Shown here: piece after piece, positions 1 to 9,244 of the stretch
Layout of the letters: every line of letters starts with the position of its first letter
How positions within the stretch are numbered: position 1 is the first letter of the stretch
Assembly: GCF_005047595.1 (NCBI RefSeq)
Contig: NZ_SUPL01000003.1
Location: forward strand, 310,001 to 374,000
DNA length: 64,000 bases
Direction of reading: 5' to 3'
Origin: Pontimicrobium aquaticum
GTDB taxonomy: Bacteria > Bacteroidota > Bacteroidia > Flavobacteriales > Flavobacteriaceae
Notes under the pieces: model-generated
Told to the model about the DNA's origin: nothing
The model's database searches: none
What the model saw: the letters and a program-made list of their open reading frames with translations, nothing else
Position numbers and translations under genes: made by a program

Positions 1-119
1 AAGTAAAATCCGATAATTATTTACTTAAAATTTAGCATTATTTTAAGACATCTATCACATAAATGTCAATAATCACAAAAAAATTATGATTTGGTTTATT
101 AGTCGTATTAATTAGCTTT

Positions 120-1493
120 TCATTTCACGCCATACTTATCGTATAAATACACTAAAGCTGTCATTGCTGCTGCACCAAGTTCAAGCTCGCGCTTATTAAC
201 ATACTCAAAAGTATCGTTGGCAGCATGGTGATGATCAAAATAACGTTGTGTATCAGGACGAAGACCAGCCAACACCACATTACCATCTTTTAAAGGCCCT
301 ATATCGGCACCACTTCCTCCTTGTACGAAGGAATGTACTAAGTAAGGTTCAAACAAAGGTTTCCAATTTAATACTTGATTAAACTCTTCGTTGCTACAAT
401 CAAATGAAAAGCCTCTAGGCGTAAATCCACCAGAGTCACTTTCTAAAGCAAATATGTGTTTTTCTCCTTTCTGTTTAGCAATTTCGGCATATTTACGCCC
501 TCCTCTTAGTCCATTTTCTTCATTCATAAACAGCACTACTCGTATGCTTCTTTTAGGCTTAATTCCAGAAAGTTTTAGTAATCTCAATACATCCATTGAC
601 TGGGTACATCCAGCTCCATCATCGTGCGAGCCATCTCCTAAATCCCAAGAATCTAGGTGACCTCCAACAACAATATATTCATCTGGAAATTCACTTCCTG
701 TAATTTCGCCAATAACATTATGTGAAAGCACATCATTATATTGTTTACAGTTTTGCTTAAAATAAAATTCAACAGTACTGTCTAATTTAAGCATGCTGCT
801 AAGTAATTCTGCATGATTCGTACTAATTGCTGCTGCAGGAATACGCTGATTTAAAGGTGTGTTACCATAATTCATGTTTCCAGTATGCGGATAATCGTCT
901 AAACGCAAATTCATAGATCTTACAATTACACCAACCGCTCCAAATTTACTTGCTTCTTTTGCTCCCGAACCACGTTGATCTACAGCACCACTGTATGAAT
1001 TAAACGTATTCATTAAGGTTGCTTTCATTGGGCGATTAAAAAACACTATTTTACCTTCTATGTTTTCTCGACCTAGAGTATTTAGCTCATCTAAACTATG
1101 CACCTCAATCACTTTGGCTTTTACACCAAGTGCAGGAGTAGCAACCGAGCTTCCCAAAGCACAAATATTAACTTCAATTGTTTCTCCTGAACTTGTTTCA
1201 ATATAAGCGTATTCTTTAGTACCTCTTACCCACTTTGGCACCATAACAGGTTGTAACCAAACTTTATCTAGACCTAGGTTTTCTAGTTCTTCTTTAGTCC
1301 ACTGTACAGCTCTTTCAGCATTTAGAGATCCTGAAAGTCGCGCTCCAATTTGTCTAGATAAATGGTCGAGCCATTCGTAACTTTTACCGTTAGAAAGTGA
1401 AGTATCGTATATGCTTTTTATGACTTCCTCATCTGTTTGGGAAAATGCATTAATTCCAATAAAAAATGTAAAAAGTAAGATTAATCGCTTCAT
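120..1493 (-). CDS. Exported M28-family metallopeptidase (carboxypeptidase Q-like)
   Basis: Probably a periplasmic or surface di-zinc exopeptidase. An N-terminal signal peptide (about residues 1-19, ending AFSQ) precedes a protease-associated insert (about 120-240) and the M28 catalytic core. Candidate zinc and catalytic residues are H279 in GGHLDSWD, D291/D292 in SHDDGAG, E325-E326 in NEENG, D353 in ESDSGG and a His in the DHHHAANDT segment near 422. The 457-residue length suits the family. It is transcribed alone on the minus strand, with the polyphosphate kinase terminator just upstream. Substrate specificity cannot be read from the sequence. A second, distinct M28 protein lies at 37076-38572. 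Confidence 0.9.
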   Translation of the reverse strand: MKRLILLFTFFIGINAFSQTDEEVIKSIYDTSLSNGKSYEWLDHLSRQIGARLSGSLNAERAVQWTKEELENLGLDKVWLQPVMVPKWVRGTKEYAYIETSSGETIEVNICALGSSVATPALGVKAKVIEVHSLDELNTLGRENIEGKIVFFNRPMKATLMNTFNSYSGAVDQRGSGAKEASKFGAVGVIVRSMNLRLDDYPHTGNMNYGNTPLNQRIPAAAISTNHAELLSSMLKLDSTVEFYFKQNCKQYNDVLSHNVIGEITGSEFPDEYIVVGGHLDSWDLGDGSHDDGAGCTQSMDVLRLLKLSGIKPKRSIRVVLFMNEENGLRGGRKYAEIAKQKGEKHIFALESDSGGFTPRGFSFDCSNEEFNQVLNWKPLFEPYLVHSFVQGGSGADIGPLKDGNVVLAGLRPDTQRYFDHHHAANDTFEYVNKRELELGAAAMTALVYLYDKYGVK

Positions 1494-1556
1494 AAGAGTA
1501 TTTATTTAGCATTAAAGATACTATTTTATTGACGCAAAAAAAGACAATAATCTTAT

Positions 1557-1582
1557 AAAAAAACCCAGCCGAAGCTGGATTT
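1557..1582 (-). terminator. Rho-independent terminator of the PPK2 gene
   Basis: Read on the minus strand, the stem CCAGC/GCTGG with loop TTCG (1565-1578) is followed by a run of seven T (1563-1557). It lies about 100 bases past the PPK2 stop and before the M28 start, so it separates these two minus-strand genes. Confidence 0.75.
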
Positions 1583-1682
1583 TAAAAACAGTTATAAATT
1601 AACGTCTTAATTAAAAAATCTAACCACTAAGACACTATCTCTTAAGCTTTAGACTAAAGTTTATATGAATAGTTTAAATAAA

Positions 1683-2561
1683 CTACTCATTTTTTAGCTG
1701 TTGTTTATACAAATCTATATTTGCCTTGACCTCATCATCTAATTCTGGTTCTTTAATATCGTTATAGGTTGTTAACGTATCTAATAATATTTTGGCCACA
1801 ATATACCTTGCTGTAGGTTTATCATCAGCAGGAATGGTAAACCAAGGCGCATGTGGTTTAGAGGTTCTATTTATTGCATCTTCGTAACAGACTTGATACT
1901 TATCCCAAAGTTTACGTTCTTTTAAATCGCCTGAAGAAAACTTCCAGTTTTTTTCTTCTTTATTTAAACGCCTAAGCAAACGGTTTTTTTGTTCTTCTTT
2001 TGATAGGTTTAAAAAAAACTTGAAAATAATCGTACCATTATCTTTTATATGCTTTTCAAAATTATTGATTTGCTCAAAACGCTTGGCCCAAAACTCGTCG
2101 TTAATATCTTCAACTGAATTGACTGAAGGTATATTTTCACCTAATATATATTCAGGATGTACTCTTGTTACCAGTACATTTTCGTAATGCGTTCGATTAA
2201 AAACACCAAATTTACCTCGCTCAGGCAATGCTATATAATGTCTCCAAATATAATCTTGGGAGAGCTCCTTTGGTGTTGGCACTTTAAAACTATGTACTAC
2301 AACACCTCGGGAATTAAAATCTTTAAACACTTCGCGAATCATACTATCTTTTCCAGCAGTGTCCATACCTTGAATACATATAAGCACTGCATACTTACCA
2401 TGTGCATACATTGTGTCTTGAAGTTTCCCCAGCTTTTTCCTGACTTTTTTAAGTTCTTTTTGAATTGCCTTACTGCTTTCTCCTAAATTATATGTAGTAG
2501 GCGTTTTGGATAAGGAAATATCACTAGAAACTTTAAACTTATTTATATCAATCGCATTCAT
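1683..2561 (-). CDS. PPK2-family polyphosphate kinase (polyphosphate:nucleotide phosphotransferase)
   Basis: This cytoplasmic enzyme moves phosphate between polyphosphate and nucleotides. The Walker A-type loop GMDTAGKDS is at residues 65-73. Family-typical stretches NRTHYENVLVTRVHPEY, EQINNFEKH, NWKFSSGDLKER and HAPWFTIPAD follow in the order seen in the single-domain PPK2 group often labelled PPK2_rel_1 (class III-like, acting on AMP/ADP). The 292-residue length fits a single domain. It is monocistronic and divergent from the exported protein at 2622. The direction of catalysis and the nucleotide preference are inferred from the family, not shown here. Confidence 0.9.
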   Translation of the reverse strand: MNAIDINKFKVSSDISLSKTPTTYNLGESSKAIQKELKKVRKKLGKLQDTMYAHGKYAVLICIQGMDTAGKDSMIREVFKDFNSRGVVVHSFKVPTPKELSQDYIWRHYIALPERGKFGVFNRTHYENVLVTRVHPEYILGENIPSVNSVEDINDEFWAKRFEQINNFEKHIKDNGTIIFKFFLNLSKEEQKNRLLRRLNKEEKNWKFSSGDLKERKLWDKYQVCYEDAINRTSKPHAPWFTIPADDKPTARYIVAKILLDTLTTYNDIKEPELDDEVKANIDLYKQQLKNE

Positions 2562-2621
2562 AAGTGTATTTTTGTTAAATATAATGAAGATTTTGTAGTT
2601 TTGATAGTATCCTAAAATTGT

Positions 2622-3833
2622 ATGGCAAAAACACTATTTGTAACTTTTTTTATTGGTCTTTCTTTAAATATTTGTCATGCGCAAAAGCAAAATTATTTAG
2701 AAAACCCTATGTATGCTAGTCTTTCTAAACCTAGCATTTTATCTACTCATCCATTTGGTATTTTAGTTTCTAGAATTCAAGGTAACTTTAAATTTAAGCC
2801 TTACCAAAAGTTTTGTTTTTCAATTAATCTTGAAAGTGGAAATGTATGGGGAACTCCAATAAAAACCTACATTCCCAATAGTTTAGAGGTTAGAAATGAA
2901 GTAAGAAAGCACGAATGGCATCAGGCTCAATATTATTTTGACGAAGAGACCTTAGACGCAACATCTTACGAATTACAAGTTGACGGAGTAATTAAAGGTT
3001 TACGTATTAAATCGTCTATTAATTTAGGCAATCATCAAGAACTTAATATTGGCTTTAGAATGTTTACTTTAACTAATGGAAAACTCCCCTTTTCTTTCTT
3101 TACAAGTGATGATTTTATTGAAAGTTTTCATAAAAATATTGCTGGAGGCAAAGATCCATTTGACAGAGGTACTTTTGGACACAATAAAGCAAAAATAAAA
3201 TATATTGACAGACATGGTAACTCTTTAAATTTAGAGAATAACGATATTGTTTTTGGTGGTGTAGAAAGTTCTTACTACCTCTATCCTAAAAAATTATCTA
3301 CAGATACTTTTAGTGCAAATTTTGGGACACATTTAGGAATTAATCTTTCTAAATACAATACATCTTTAGACCTAGGTATTTCTTTAAACACTTTAAAAAT
3401 AATTAAAGTAAATAACTTAAGTTATTTTCAGATTGGGCTAGGAATTGGAGCTTTAAGAAAAAATCTTGTTGACTTAAAAAAGCATAATCTTGAATTAGGA
3501 ACTAATAATTACTTGGGACATCTAGAAACAGCATTTACTTATAACTTTATTTCAAAAAAGAACACAAAACACACATTTGGGTTTGACTATTATTTGCAAA
3601 CAAGTTTAAACAAGCGAGATGAAATAAATTATGCTATTCCTATAAGGCATCCTAATGCTCATAATTCTTGGGGTCATGGTGTAACCAATTTATACAAAAA
3701 CAATAATTATTGGTCTTTTTTCTATTCGTTTACAAGAAAAGTCATTACAACAGTTTATTTACAGCAAGATTTTGAGGTAAACAATAACCCAGATATACAA
3801 ACTGGTGTAAATATTACTTTCTTTATAAGTTAA
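2622..3833 (+). CDS. Exported DUF3187-like outer-membrane protein
   Basis: A 403-residue protein with a signal peptide (residues 1-20, ending CHAQ). The rest is rich in alternating polar/aromatic strands such as FCFSINLESGNVW and WSFFYSFTRKV, consistent with an outer-membrane beta barrel. The segment DDFIESFHKNIAGG followed by KIKYIDRHGNSL resembles the DUF3187 signature, where a 'DGFIDSWHD' region precedes a conserved strand. The barrel fold is inference and the function is unknown. It lies divergent from PPK2 and about 100 bases before another exported protein. Confidence 0.65.
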   Translation: MAKTLFVTFFIGLSLNICHAQKQNYLENPMYASLSKPSILSTHPFGILVSRIQGNFKFKPYQKFCFSINLESGNVWGTPIKTYIPNSLEVRNEVRKHEWHQAQYYFDEETLDATSYELQVDGVIKGLRIKSSINLGNHQELNIGFRMFTLTNGKLPFSFFTSDDFIESFHKNIAGGKDPFDRGTFGHNKAKIKYIDRHGNSLNLENNDIVFGGVESSYYLYPKKLSTDTFSANFGTHLGINLSKYNTSLDLGISLNTLKIIKVNNLSYFQIGLGIGALRKNLVDLKKHNLELGTNNYLGHLETAFTYNFISKKNTKHTFGFDYYLQTSLNKRDEINYAIPIRHPNAHNSWGHGVTNLYKNNNYWSFFYSFTRKVITTVYLQQDFEVNNNPDIQTGVNITFFIS

Positions 3834-3935
3834 GTAGAATTTTGCATTTCATCGATAAAACACATAAAAACCATGTTGAATGGTTGTTTTTTATTACATT
3901 AGCCTTAACCTACTTAATATATTAACCCAAATGCC

Positions 3936-4664
3936 ATGAAAAAAAACTACTTATTTTTTCTATTATCTATTGCGTTTTTTTACGCAAATGCACAAAATAA
4001 ATGCGAAGATGCGCACTCAGATGTTATTTATGCATATTCTCATGTAAAATCGGCATACGACTCTAACAACATTTCACATTTAAAAGACTATTCTAAACGC
4101 TCTACCGACGCCTTTAATAGAGCTAAAGAAATACTAAATAGCTGTGGTTGTACAGCATCCTATAACCACGCATACGATGCTTCAGAATTACTTAGTAAAG
4201 TTGAAGCAGTTAAAACATTTGAAGATGGACGTTTTTATGTAAAACGTGCTAGAGAAATTGCAAAAGAGGTTATAAATGAATTAGAATTGTGCACAAAGTT
4301 AACTGAAGAAGATGAAGCACTTGCCAAATTAGAGTATGATAAACTAAAACTTCAACAACAGCAAATAGAATTGAAAATAAAAGAAGAACAATTAAAACAA
4401 AAGTTAGCTCAAAAAAAAGCTGCCGAATTACAATTAAAGAAGGAACAACTTATTACTAAAAACGATCAAGCTTTAAATACAAAGATTCAAAGTTTTAACA
4501 CCATTTTAGAAGCTTGCGACTGTGATATTGAAATGCCAAGAATAGCCTATAAAAAGGAAGCCTTATTATCTAAAAATCTTAATGAGATAAAAGAAGAATA
4601 CTTAAGTATTTTTAAAAGTATGACAAGTAATTATCTTAATAAACTAAATGCCTGTACAGATTAA
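3936..4664 (+). CDS. Exported coiled-coil protein of unknown function
   Basis: A 242-residue protein with a signal peptide (residues 1-19, ending FYANAQ). The N-terminal part is helical, with DAHSDVIYAYSHVKSAYDS and a CGC motif near residue 70. Residues of about 120-180 form a long Lys/Gln/Glu/Leu-rich coiled coil, followed by a second CDCD cysteine pair and a C-terminal Cys. The cysteine pairs could form disulfides in the periplasm. No enzyme motif is visible. Similar proteins are, as far as I recall, common in Flavobacteriaceae without a named function. The gene ends at a strong shared terminator facing the response regulator. Confidence 0.7.
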   Translation: MKKNYLFFLLSIAFFYANAQNKCEDAHSDVIYAYSHVKSAYDSNNISHLKDYSKRSTDAFNRAKEILNSCGCTASYNHAYDASELLSKVEAVKTFEDGRFYVKRAREIAKEVINELELCTKLTEEDEALAKLEYDKLKLQQQQIELKIKEEQLKQKLAQKKAAELQLKKEQLITKNDQALNTKIQSFNTILEACDCDIEMPRIAYKKEALLSKNLNEIKEEYLSIFKSMTSNYLNKLNACTD

Positions 4665-4676
4665 AGTGTTGTCTGC

Positions 4677-4724
4677 AAAAGAGGCCTGATTAAATAATAT
4701 TGAGTAGTTCAGGCCTCTTTTTTT
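4677..4724. terminator. Bidirectional terminator between convergent genes
   Basis: The 9-bp perfect stem GAGGCCTGA (4681-4689)/TCAGGCCTC (4709-4717) has A-rich sequence on the left and T-rich sequence on the right. It can therefore stop transcription from the coiled-coil gene on the plus strand and from the response-regulator operon on the minus strand. Confidence 0.85.
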
Positions 4725-5886
4725 ATTTGCTGGCAAACATTTTTACATCGGCTTCACTAACTTCGGTTCCCCCTAAAATTATCAACCTTTCAATAACGTT
4801 TCTAAGCTCACGAATATTTCCTGTCCAATCGTATTCTTGCAATAACTTTATTGCGCTTTTAGAAAATGATTTTTTAGAAATACCTTGTTCGCTAGCTATT
4901 TTAGATGAGAAATAATCTATTAATAATGGTATGTCTTCTCTTCTATCATTTAAAGCAGGTACTTTTATTAAAATTACGGCAAGCCTGTGATATAAGTCTT
5001 CTCTAAACTTTCCGTCTTCAATTTCCTTTTTAAGGTCTTTGTTAGTAGCAGCAACTACACGTACATTTACCTTAATATCTTTATCACTTCCAACACGTTG
5101 AATACGACTTTCTTGTAAGGCTCGCAACACTTTTGCTTGAGCCGACAAGCTCATGTCTCCAATTTCATCTAAGAAAATAGTACCTCCATTAGCTGCTTCA
5201 AATTTTCCAGCTCTGTCTTTATTAGCACTAGTAAAGGCTCCTTTTACATGCCCAAACAATTCACTTTCAATAAGCTCACTAGGTATTGCAGCACAATTAA
5301 CTTCAATCATCGAACCTTTTGAACGATCACTCTTTTGATGTAACCAATGTGCAACCAATTCTTTTCCAGTGCCGTTTGGACCAGTAATTAATACACGTGC
5401 ATCAGTAGGAGCTACTTTATCTATCATTTCTTTGATTTGCTTTATCTCCTTACTTTCGCCAATCATTTCGTAGTTTTTACTTACTTTTTTCTTTAAAAGT
5501 TTGTTTTCTACTACAAGTTCTTTTTTATCGAGTGCATTTCTAACAGTGTTTAATAACCTGTTTAAATCTGGTGGTTTTGAAATGTAATCAAAAGCACCTA
5601 AACGCATTGTGTTTACAGCTGTATCTAAATCGCCATGACCAGATATCATAACCACAGGAGTTTCAGGTTTAATCTTTTTTATAGCTTCCAATACTTCAAC
5701 ACCATCCATTTTAGGCATTTTAATATCACAAAGAACTAAATCGTAATCTTCTTTTTTAATTTTTTCAATACCTACAAGACCGTCTTCAGCTTCATCAACT
5801 TTGTAAGTATCACTTTCTTCAGTTAATATTTTTGCTAGCACACGTCTAATGGCAGCCTCGTCTTCTATTATTAATATTTGTGGCAT
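4723..5886 (-). CDS. Sigma-54-type response regulator without a DNA-binding domain
   Basis: An NtrC-class regulator. The receiver domain covers residues 1-120 with phospho-acceptor D54 in LVLCDIKMPK. The AAA+ sigma-54 activation domain covers about 142-382, with Walker A GPNGTGKE (169-176), a GAFTSA loop (216-221, the canonical loop being GAFTGA), Walker B TIFLDEIGD (236-244) and sensor-2 GNIREL (356-361). The protein stops at residue 387, soon after the AAA+ lid, where a Fis-type helix-turn-helix would normally follow. The stop runs straight into a terminator, so no lost exon or simple frameshift is apparent. It is last in an operon with mscS and the ABC exporter. The cognate kinase is not in the window. 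Confidence 0.9.
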   Translation of the reverse strand: MPQILIIEDEAAIRRVLAKILTEESDTYKVDEAEDGLVGIEKIKKEDYDLVLCDIKMPKMDGVEVLEAIKKIKPETPVVMISGHGDLDTAVNTMRLGAFDYISKPPDLNRLLNTVRNALDKKELVVENKLLKKKVSKNYEMIGESKEIKQIKEMIDKVAPTDARVLITGPNGTGKELVAHWLHQKSDRSKGSMIEVNCAAIPSELIESELFGHVKGAFTSANKDRAGKFEAANGGTIFLDEIGDMSLSAQAKVLRALQESRIQRVGSDKDIKVNVRVVAATNKDLKKEIEDGKFREDLYHRLAVILIKVPALNDRREDIPLLIDYFSSKIASEQGISKKSFSKSAIKLLQEYDWTGNIRELRNVIERLIILGGTEVSEADVKMFASK

Positions 5887-5892
5887 AAGTTT

Positions 5893-6720
5893 TTAGTTAT
5901 TGTATAAATGAACGTCTCTTTGAGGAAACGGAATTGTTATATTATGTTCTTTAAATAACCTGTTTATTTCAAAACGAATATCACTTTGCGGTAAAACTGC
6001 TTCAAAGCTATTGCTTAACGTAAAAATAAGTTTAAAATTTAACGAACTATCACCAAAGTTCATAAATAACACCAAAGGAGGTGGGTGTTTCAAAACTTTT
6101 GGATGATTTTTTGCTGCTTGTAACAATAACTCTTTTACTAATTCTACATCACTTCCATAAGCCACTCCTACACTCACACTTTCTCTAGTTTTTACTCCAT
6201 TTTCTGTCCAATTATAAAGTATTGATGTTAAATATTTATGGTTAGGAATCACCAATACTTTATTGTCTATGGTTACGGCACGTGTAGTCCTCAATTTAAT
6301 TTCTACAACTCTACCAACTTTACCATCAATTTCAATAATATCACCAACATGAACAGATTGATCTAACAATATGAAAATTCCTGAAATTATATCTTGGAAA
6401 AAGGTTTGTAATGCTAAACCTACACCAACCAATAATGCCGCTGAAGCCGCAAAAATAGCAGTAACATTAACACCCATATTATCCATGGTGATAAGTAGGA
6501 CTACTAAATAGATAAAATATCGAGCAAACGAAAAAACAGAAGTAAACTTTAGTTTATCTTCATCAGGGAGTTTTCTTGTAACAAGTTTTTTTATTCCTTT
6601 TAACAACATAGCTGTTAGAATAAAAACAACTATAACCACCAAAATAGTTTTTATAGAAATATGTACTGTATTTCCAAACTCAAACTCATAGTTTAAAAAA
6701 TTCTTTATTTTTTCCATCAT
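5893..6720 (-). CDS. MscS-family small mechanosensitive channel
   Basis: An inner-membrane channel that opens under hypo-osmotic shock. Three membrane segments are visible (about residues 20-40, 64-82 and 88-115). The third is the Gly/Ala-rich pore helix with ALLVGVGLALQTFFQDIISG. The beta domain follows with VGDIIEIDGKVGRV and VIPNHKYLTS, and then the alpha/beta vestibule. The 275-residue length is that of the minimal MscS family. Its start directly abuts the stop of the ABC permease and its stop is 6 bases before the response-regulator start, so the four genes probably form one transcript. Confidence 0.9.
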   Translation of the reverse strand: MMEKIKNFLNYEFEFGNTVHISIKTILVVIVVFILTAMLLKGIKKLVTRKLPDEDKLKFTSVFSFARYFIYLVVLLITMDNMGVNVTAIFAASAALLVGVGLALQTFFQDIISGIFILLDQSVHVGDIIEIDGKVGRVVEIKLRTTRAVTIDNKVLVIPNHKYLTSILYNWTENGVKTRESVSVGVAYGSDVELVKELLLQAAKNHPKVLKHPPPLVLFMNFGDSSLNFKLIFTLSNSFEAVLPQSDIRFEINRLFKEHNITIPFPQRDVHLYNN

Positions 6721-8034
6721 CTAGTACTTTAACCATTTATAAAGTTCTTTATAACTAGGCTTTTTACCATACATTAAAATGCCTACTCGATATATTTTAG
6801 CCGCAAACCAAACTGTAAACATAAAGGTACCTATTAATAATAACACCGAAACTACCTGTTGCCAAATTGGGACTCCAAAGGGAATACGCATTAACATAAC
6901 CACAGGAGATGTTAAAGGTATAAATGAAAAAATTGTAGATACAGTTCCATGAGGATCTTCAATTACAGTAAAAATACCAACATATACCGCCAAAATTAAA
7001 GGCATTAATATGGGCAGCATAAATTGTTGTGTATCTGTTTCATTATCAACAGCTGCACCAATAGCAGCATATAATGAACTGTACAGTAAATAGCCACCAA
7101 TAAAAAACAACAAGAACATAATGACCAAGTTTGTAAGTGGCAAGTGATAAATAGCACTCATTAAACTTTGAATTTTCATATCAGCGCCTTGTGTTTCCAT
7201 AGCTTGTTGCATTAACTCTTGCTGTGGTGCTTGCATTTCTGTCATATTTACACCAAAAATTGCTGATACTACAGTCATTAAAACACCTCCTAATATAATC
7301 CAAACAATGAATTGTGTAATTCCAGCTAACGACGTTCCAATAATCTTACCAAGCATTAATTGCACAGGCTTCACAGAAGAAATAATAACTTCAATTATTC
7401 TACTGGTTTTTTCTTCAATAACACTTCTCATAATCATGTTTCCATAAATAATAATAAACATGAACAACATATAACCTGCTAAGCCTCCAAAAATAAGTTT
7501 TACAATATTGTCTATTTTAGATGTTTTTTCTCCCAAAAAACTCTCTTGAGCGATGTTAATTTTTGCTTTAGATGATTTTAATTTTTCGATATCTACACCT
7601 TGTTGCTGTAATTTTAAATCGGTAAACTTCTTTTCCAATTTACTCTCTAACCCTTCCATTAAAGTTATTGAAGGTGTATCTTTAGAATAGAATTTTATAC
7701 CTTCTAAAACGCTATCAATATTATCTCCTTTTGTAATGTGCAACAAACCATAATGCTCATTTTCTTCAGCTTGTTGTTTAGCTTGAATTATTGAAACATC
7801 ACTTAAAATTTCGTATTTGGTATTATCTGTATCCTTAAAAATTTCTTCAACAAATCCAGACTCATCTAGAATAGATATAGTACGTTGTTTACTATTATTT
7901 AATTGCGATAAATAGGCTACAACAGCAATAAGAGCAATCATGATTATTGGACTTAAAATAGTCATGATAATAAACGACTTGTTTCTAACCTTAGTTAAAT
8001 ACTCTCGCTTTATAATTAATGGTAAATGATTCAT
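6721..8034 (-). CDS. ABC-2 type exporter permease (NatB-like)
   Basis: Membrane subunit of the exporter whose ATPase is encoded immediately upstream. The N-terminal cytoplasmic segment KREYLTKVRNKSF leads to a first membrane helix (about 22-44). A roughly 130-residue non-membrane domain follows, then five to six hydrophobic helices in the C-terminal half. The phrase SRIIEVIISSVKPVQLMLGKI is typical of NatB/YhaP-type permeases. At 437 residues the size is normal. It is 2 bases from the ATPase stop. NatAB exports Na+ in Bacillus, but the substrate here cannot be assigned. Confidence 0.87.
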   Translation of the reverse strand: MNHLPLIIKREYLTKVRNKSFIIMTILSPIIMIALIAVVAYLSQLNNSKQRTISILDESGFVEEIFKDTDNTKYEILSDVSIIQAKQQAEENEHYGLLHITKGDNIDSVLEGIKFYSKDTPSITLMEGLESKLEKKFTDLKLQQQGVDIEKLKSSKAKINIAQESFLGEKTSKIDNIVKLIFGGLAGYMLFMFIIIYGNMIMRSVIEEKTSRIIEVIISSVKPVQLMLGKIIGTSLAGITQFIVWIILGGVLMTVVSAIFGVNMTEMQAPQQELMQQAMETQGADMKIQSLMSAIYHLPLTNLVIMFLLFFIGGYLLYSSLYAAIGAAVDNETDTQQFMLPILMPLILAVYVGIFTVIEDPHGTVSTIFSFIPLTSPVVMLMRIPFGVPIWQQVVSVLLLIGTFMFTVWFAAKIYRVGILMYGKKPSYKELYKWLKY

Positions 8035-8036
8035 AA

Positions 8037-8963
8037 TTAACTATTCTTGACTGTTTGAATGAATATATCGTTTGCTGTTGGTACTAATTCATTAAAATGA
8101 TTGACCTGAGCTTTACTGGTTAAAAACGACAATAAATCGTTTGACGTTTCGGTTGACTTTAACTTGATATTTAACTTTAAATCATCATTCAGCGATTTAA
8201 AATCAGCTTTTGAAACTTCAAATTTTTCTTTAATTAAGTTCGTTAAATCTGATTCATTGTCAGTAACCAAACCAACCTCGAACGTATTTGTTTTAAACTG
8301 CCTTTTAATATCTTGAAGTTTTCCATCCAATATTTTATTGGATTCATGGATTAACGCAATATGGTCACATAACTCTTCAACAGATTCCATACGATGTGTT
8401 GAGAAAATTACCGTAGCTCCTTCATCTCTTAATTGTAAAATTTCATCTTTTATTAAATTGGCATTTATAGGATCGAAACCCGAAAAAGGCTCATCAAATA
8501 TTAATAGCTTAGGTTGATGTAATACAGTCACTACAAACTGTATTTTTTGAGCCATCCCTTTTGATAGTTCTTGAATTTTCTTATTCCACCAATCTCCAAT
8601 TTCTAATTTTTCAAACCAATATTTTAAGCGCTTTTTAGCTTCGCTTTTACTCATTCCTTTTAATTGAGCTAGATATAAAGCTTGTTCACCAACTTTCATA
8701 GACTTATATAAACCACGCTCTTCTGGTAAATATCCAATATCTTTAATATGATGCGATTGCAAAGGTTGACCATCTAACAACACGTTGCCAGTATCAGGCA
8801 TTGTAATTTGATTTATCACCCTAATTAACGTTGTTTTTCCAGCACCATTTGGACCTAATAAACCAAAAATACTTCCTTTAGAAACCTCTATCGAAACATT
8901 GTTTAAAGCTGTGAATTTTCCGAATTTTTTAGAAACCGAATCGGCTACTAATAAGTTATCCAT
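8037..8963 (-). CDS. ABC exporter ATP-binding protein (NatA-like)
   Basis: Cytoplasmic ATPase of a two-component ABC-2 exporter. Walker A is GPNGAGKTT (about residues 37-45), the Q-loop region follows, the signature is LSKGMAQKIQ, Walker B is LLIFDEPFSGFD, and the H-loop is STHRM. A C-terminal extension of about 80 residues after the H-loop, beginning near LDGKLQDIKRQF, is typical of NatA/YhaQ-type subunits. It is the first gene of the operon that continues with the permease, MscS and the response regulator. Family known, substrate unknown. Confidence 0.9.
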   Translation of the reverse strand: MDNLLVADSVSKKFGKFTALNNVSIEVSKGSIFGLLGPNGAGKTTLIRVINQITMPDTGNVLLDGQPLQSHHIKDIGYLPEERGLYKSMKVGEQALYLAQLKGMSKSEAKKRLKYWFEKLEIGDWWNKKIQELSKGMAQKIQFVVTVLHQPKLLIFDEPFSGFDPINANLIKDEILQLRDEGATVIFSTHRMESVEELCDHIALIHESNKILDGKLQDIKRQFKTNTFEVGLVTDNESDLTNLIKEKFEVSKADFKSLNDDLKLNIKLKSTETSNDLLSFLTSKAQVNHFNELVPTANDIFIQTVKNS

Positions 8964-9059
8964 TTAATTTCTTTTAGTATTTTAAATAAGTCTGGTAAAG
9001 ATATTAAATGTTACAGGAACATAGGTGTTTTTTAAAAATAGAATTGTATAAAAACAAAA

Positions 9060-9084
9060 CCCACCCTTAAAAATTAAGGATGGG
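9060..9084 (-). terminator. Terminator downstream of grpE-dnaJ
   Basis: On the minus strand CCCATCCTTA pairs with TAAGGGTGGG, with one T-G wobble, and TTTTGTTTTT follows. It lies about 160 bases past the dnaJ stop, in the 280-base gap before the ABC ATPase start. Confidence 0.65.
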
Positions 9085-9110
9085 AAAAATTGCTATGAAA
9101 AAGAAAAATT

Positions 9111-9132
9111 ACCACTAAAATACATCAGTGGT
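9111..9132 (-). terminator. Second hairpin downstream of dnaJ
   Basis: ACCACT (9111-9116) and AGTGGT (9127-9132) form a 6-bp stem. On the minus strand it is followed by AATTTTTCTTTTTC, so it is a weaker terminator-like hairpin placed before the one at 9060-9084. No gene was found in this gap. Confidence 0.45.
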
Positions 9133-9244
9133 AGTTCAAATATACTGTTTTTTCTTAAATAAATCCTAAAATGAAATATTATCTTAAATATTAACTTGTT
9201 TAGAAAGAAATCTATTACACAATTAGAAAACTTGATGATATGTG

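Noticed and set aside
2157-2486. An opposite-strand open frame inside the PPK2 gene
   Set aside because: It lies fully antisense to a strongly conserved gene, with low-complexity composition and no start context.
4677-4724. A frameshift hiding a C-terminal HTH of the response regulator
   Set aside because: The stop is followed at once by a strong terminator and then a converging gene; no HTH-like coding is seen in other frames there.
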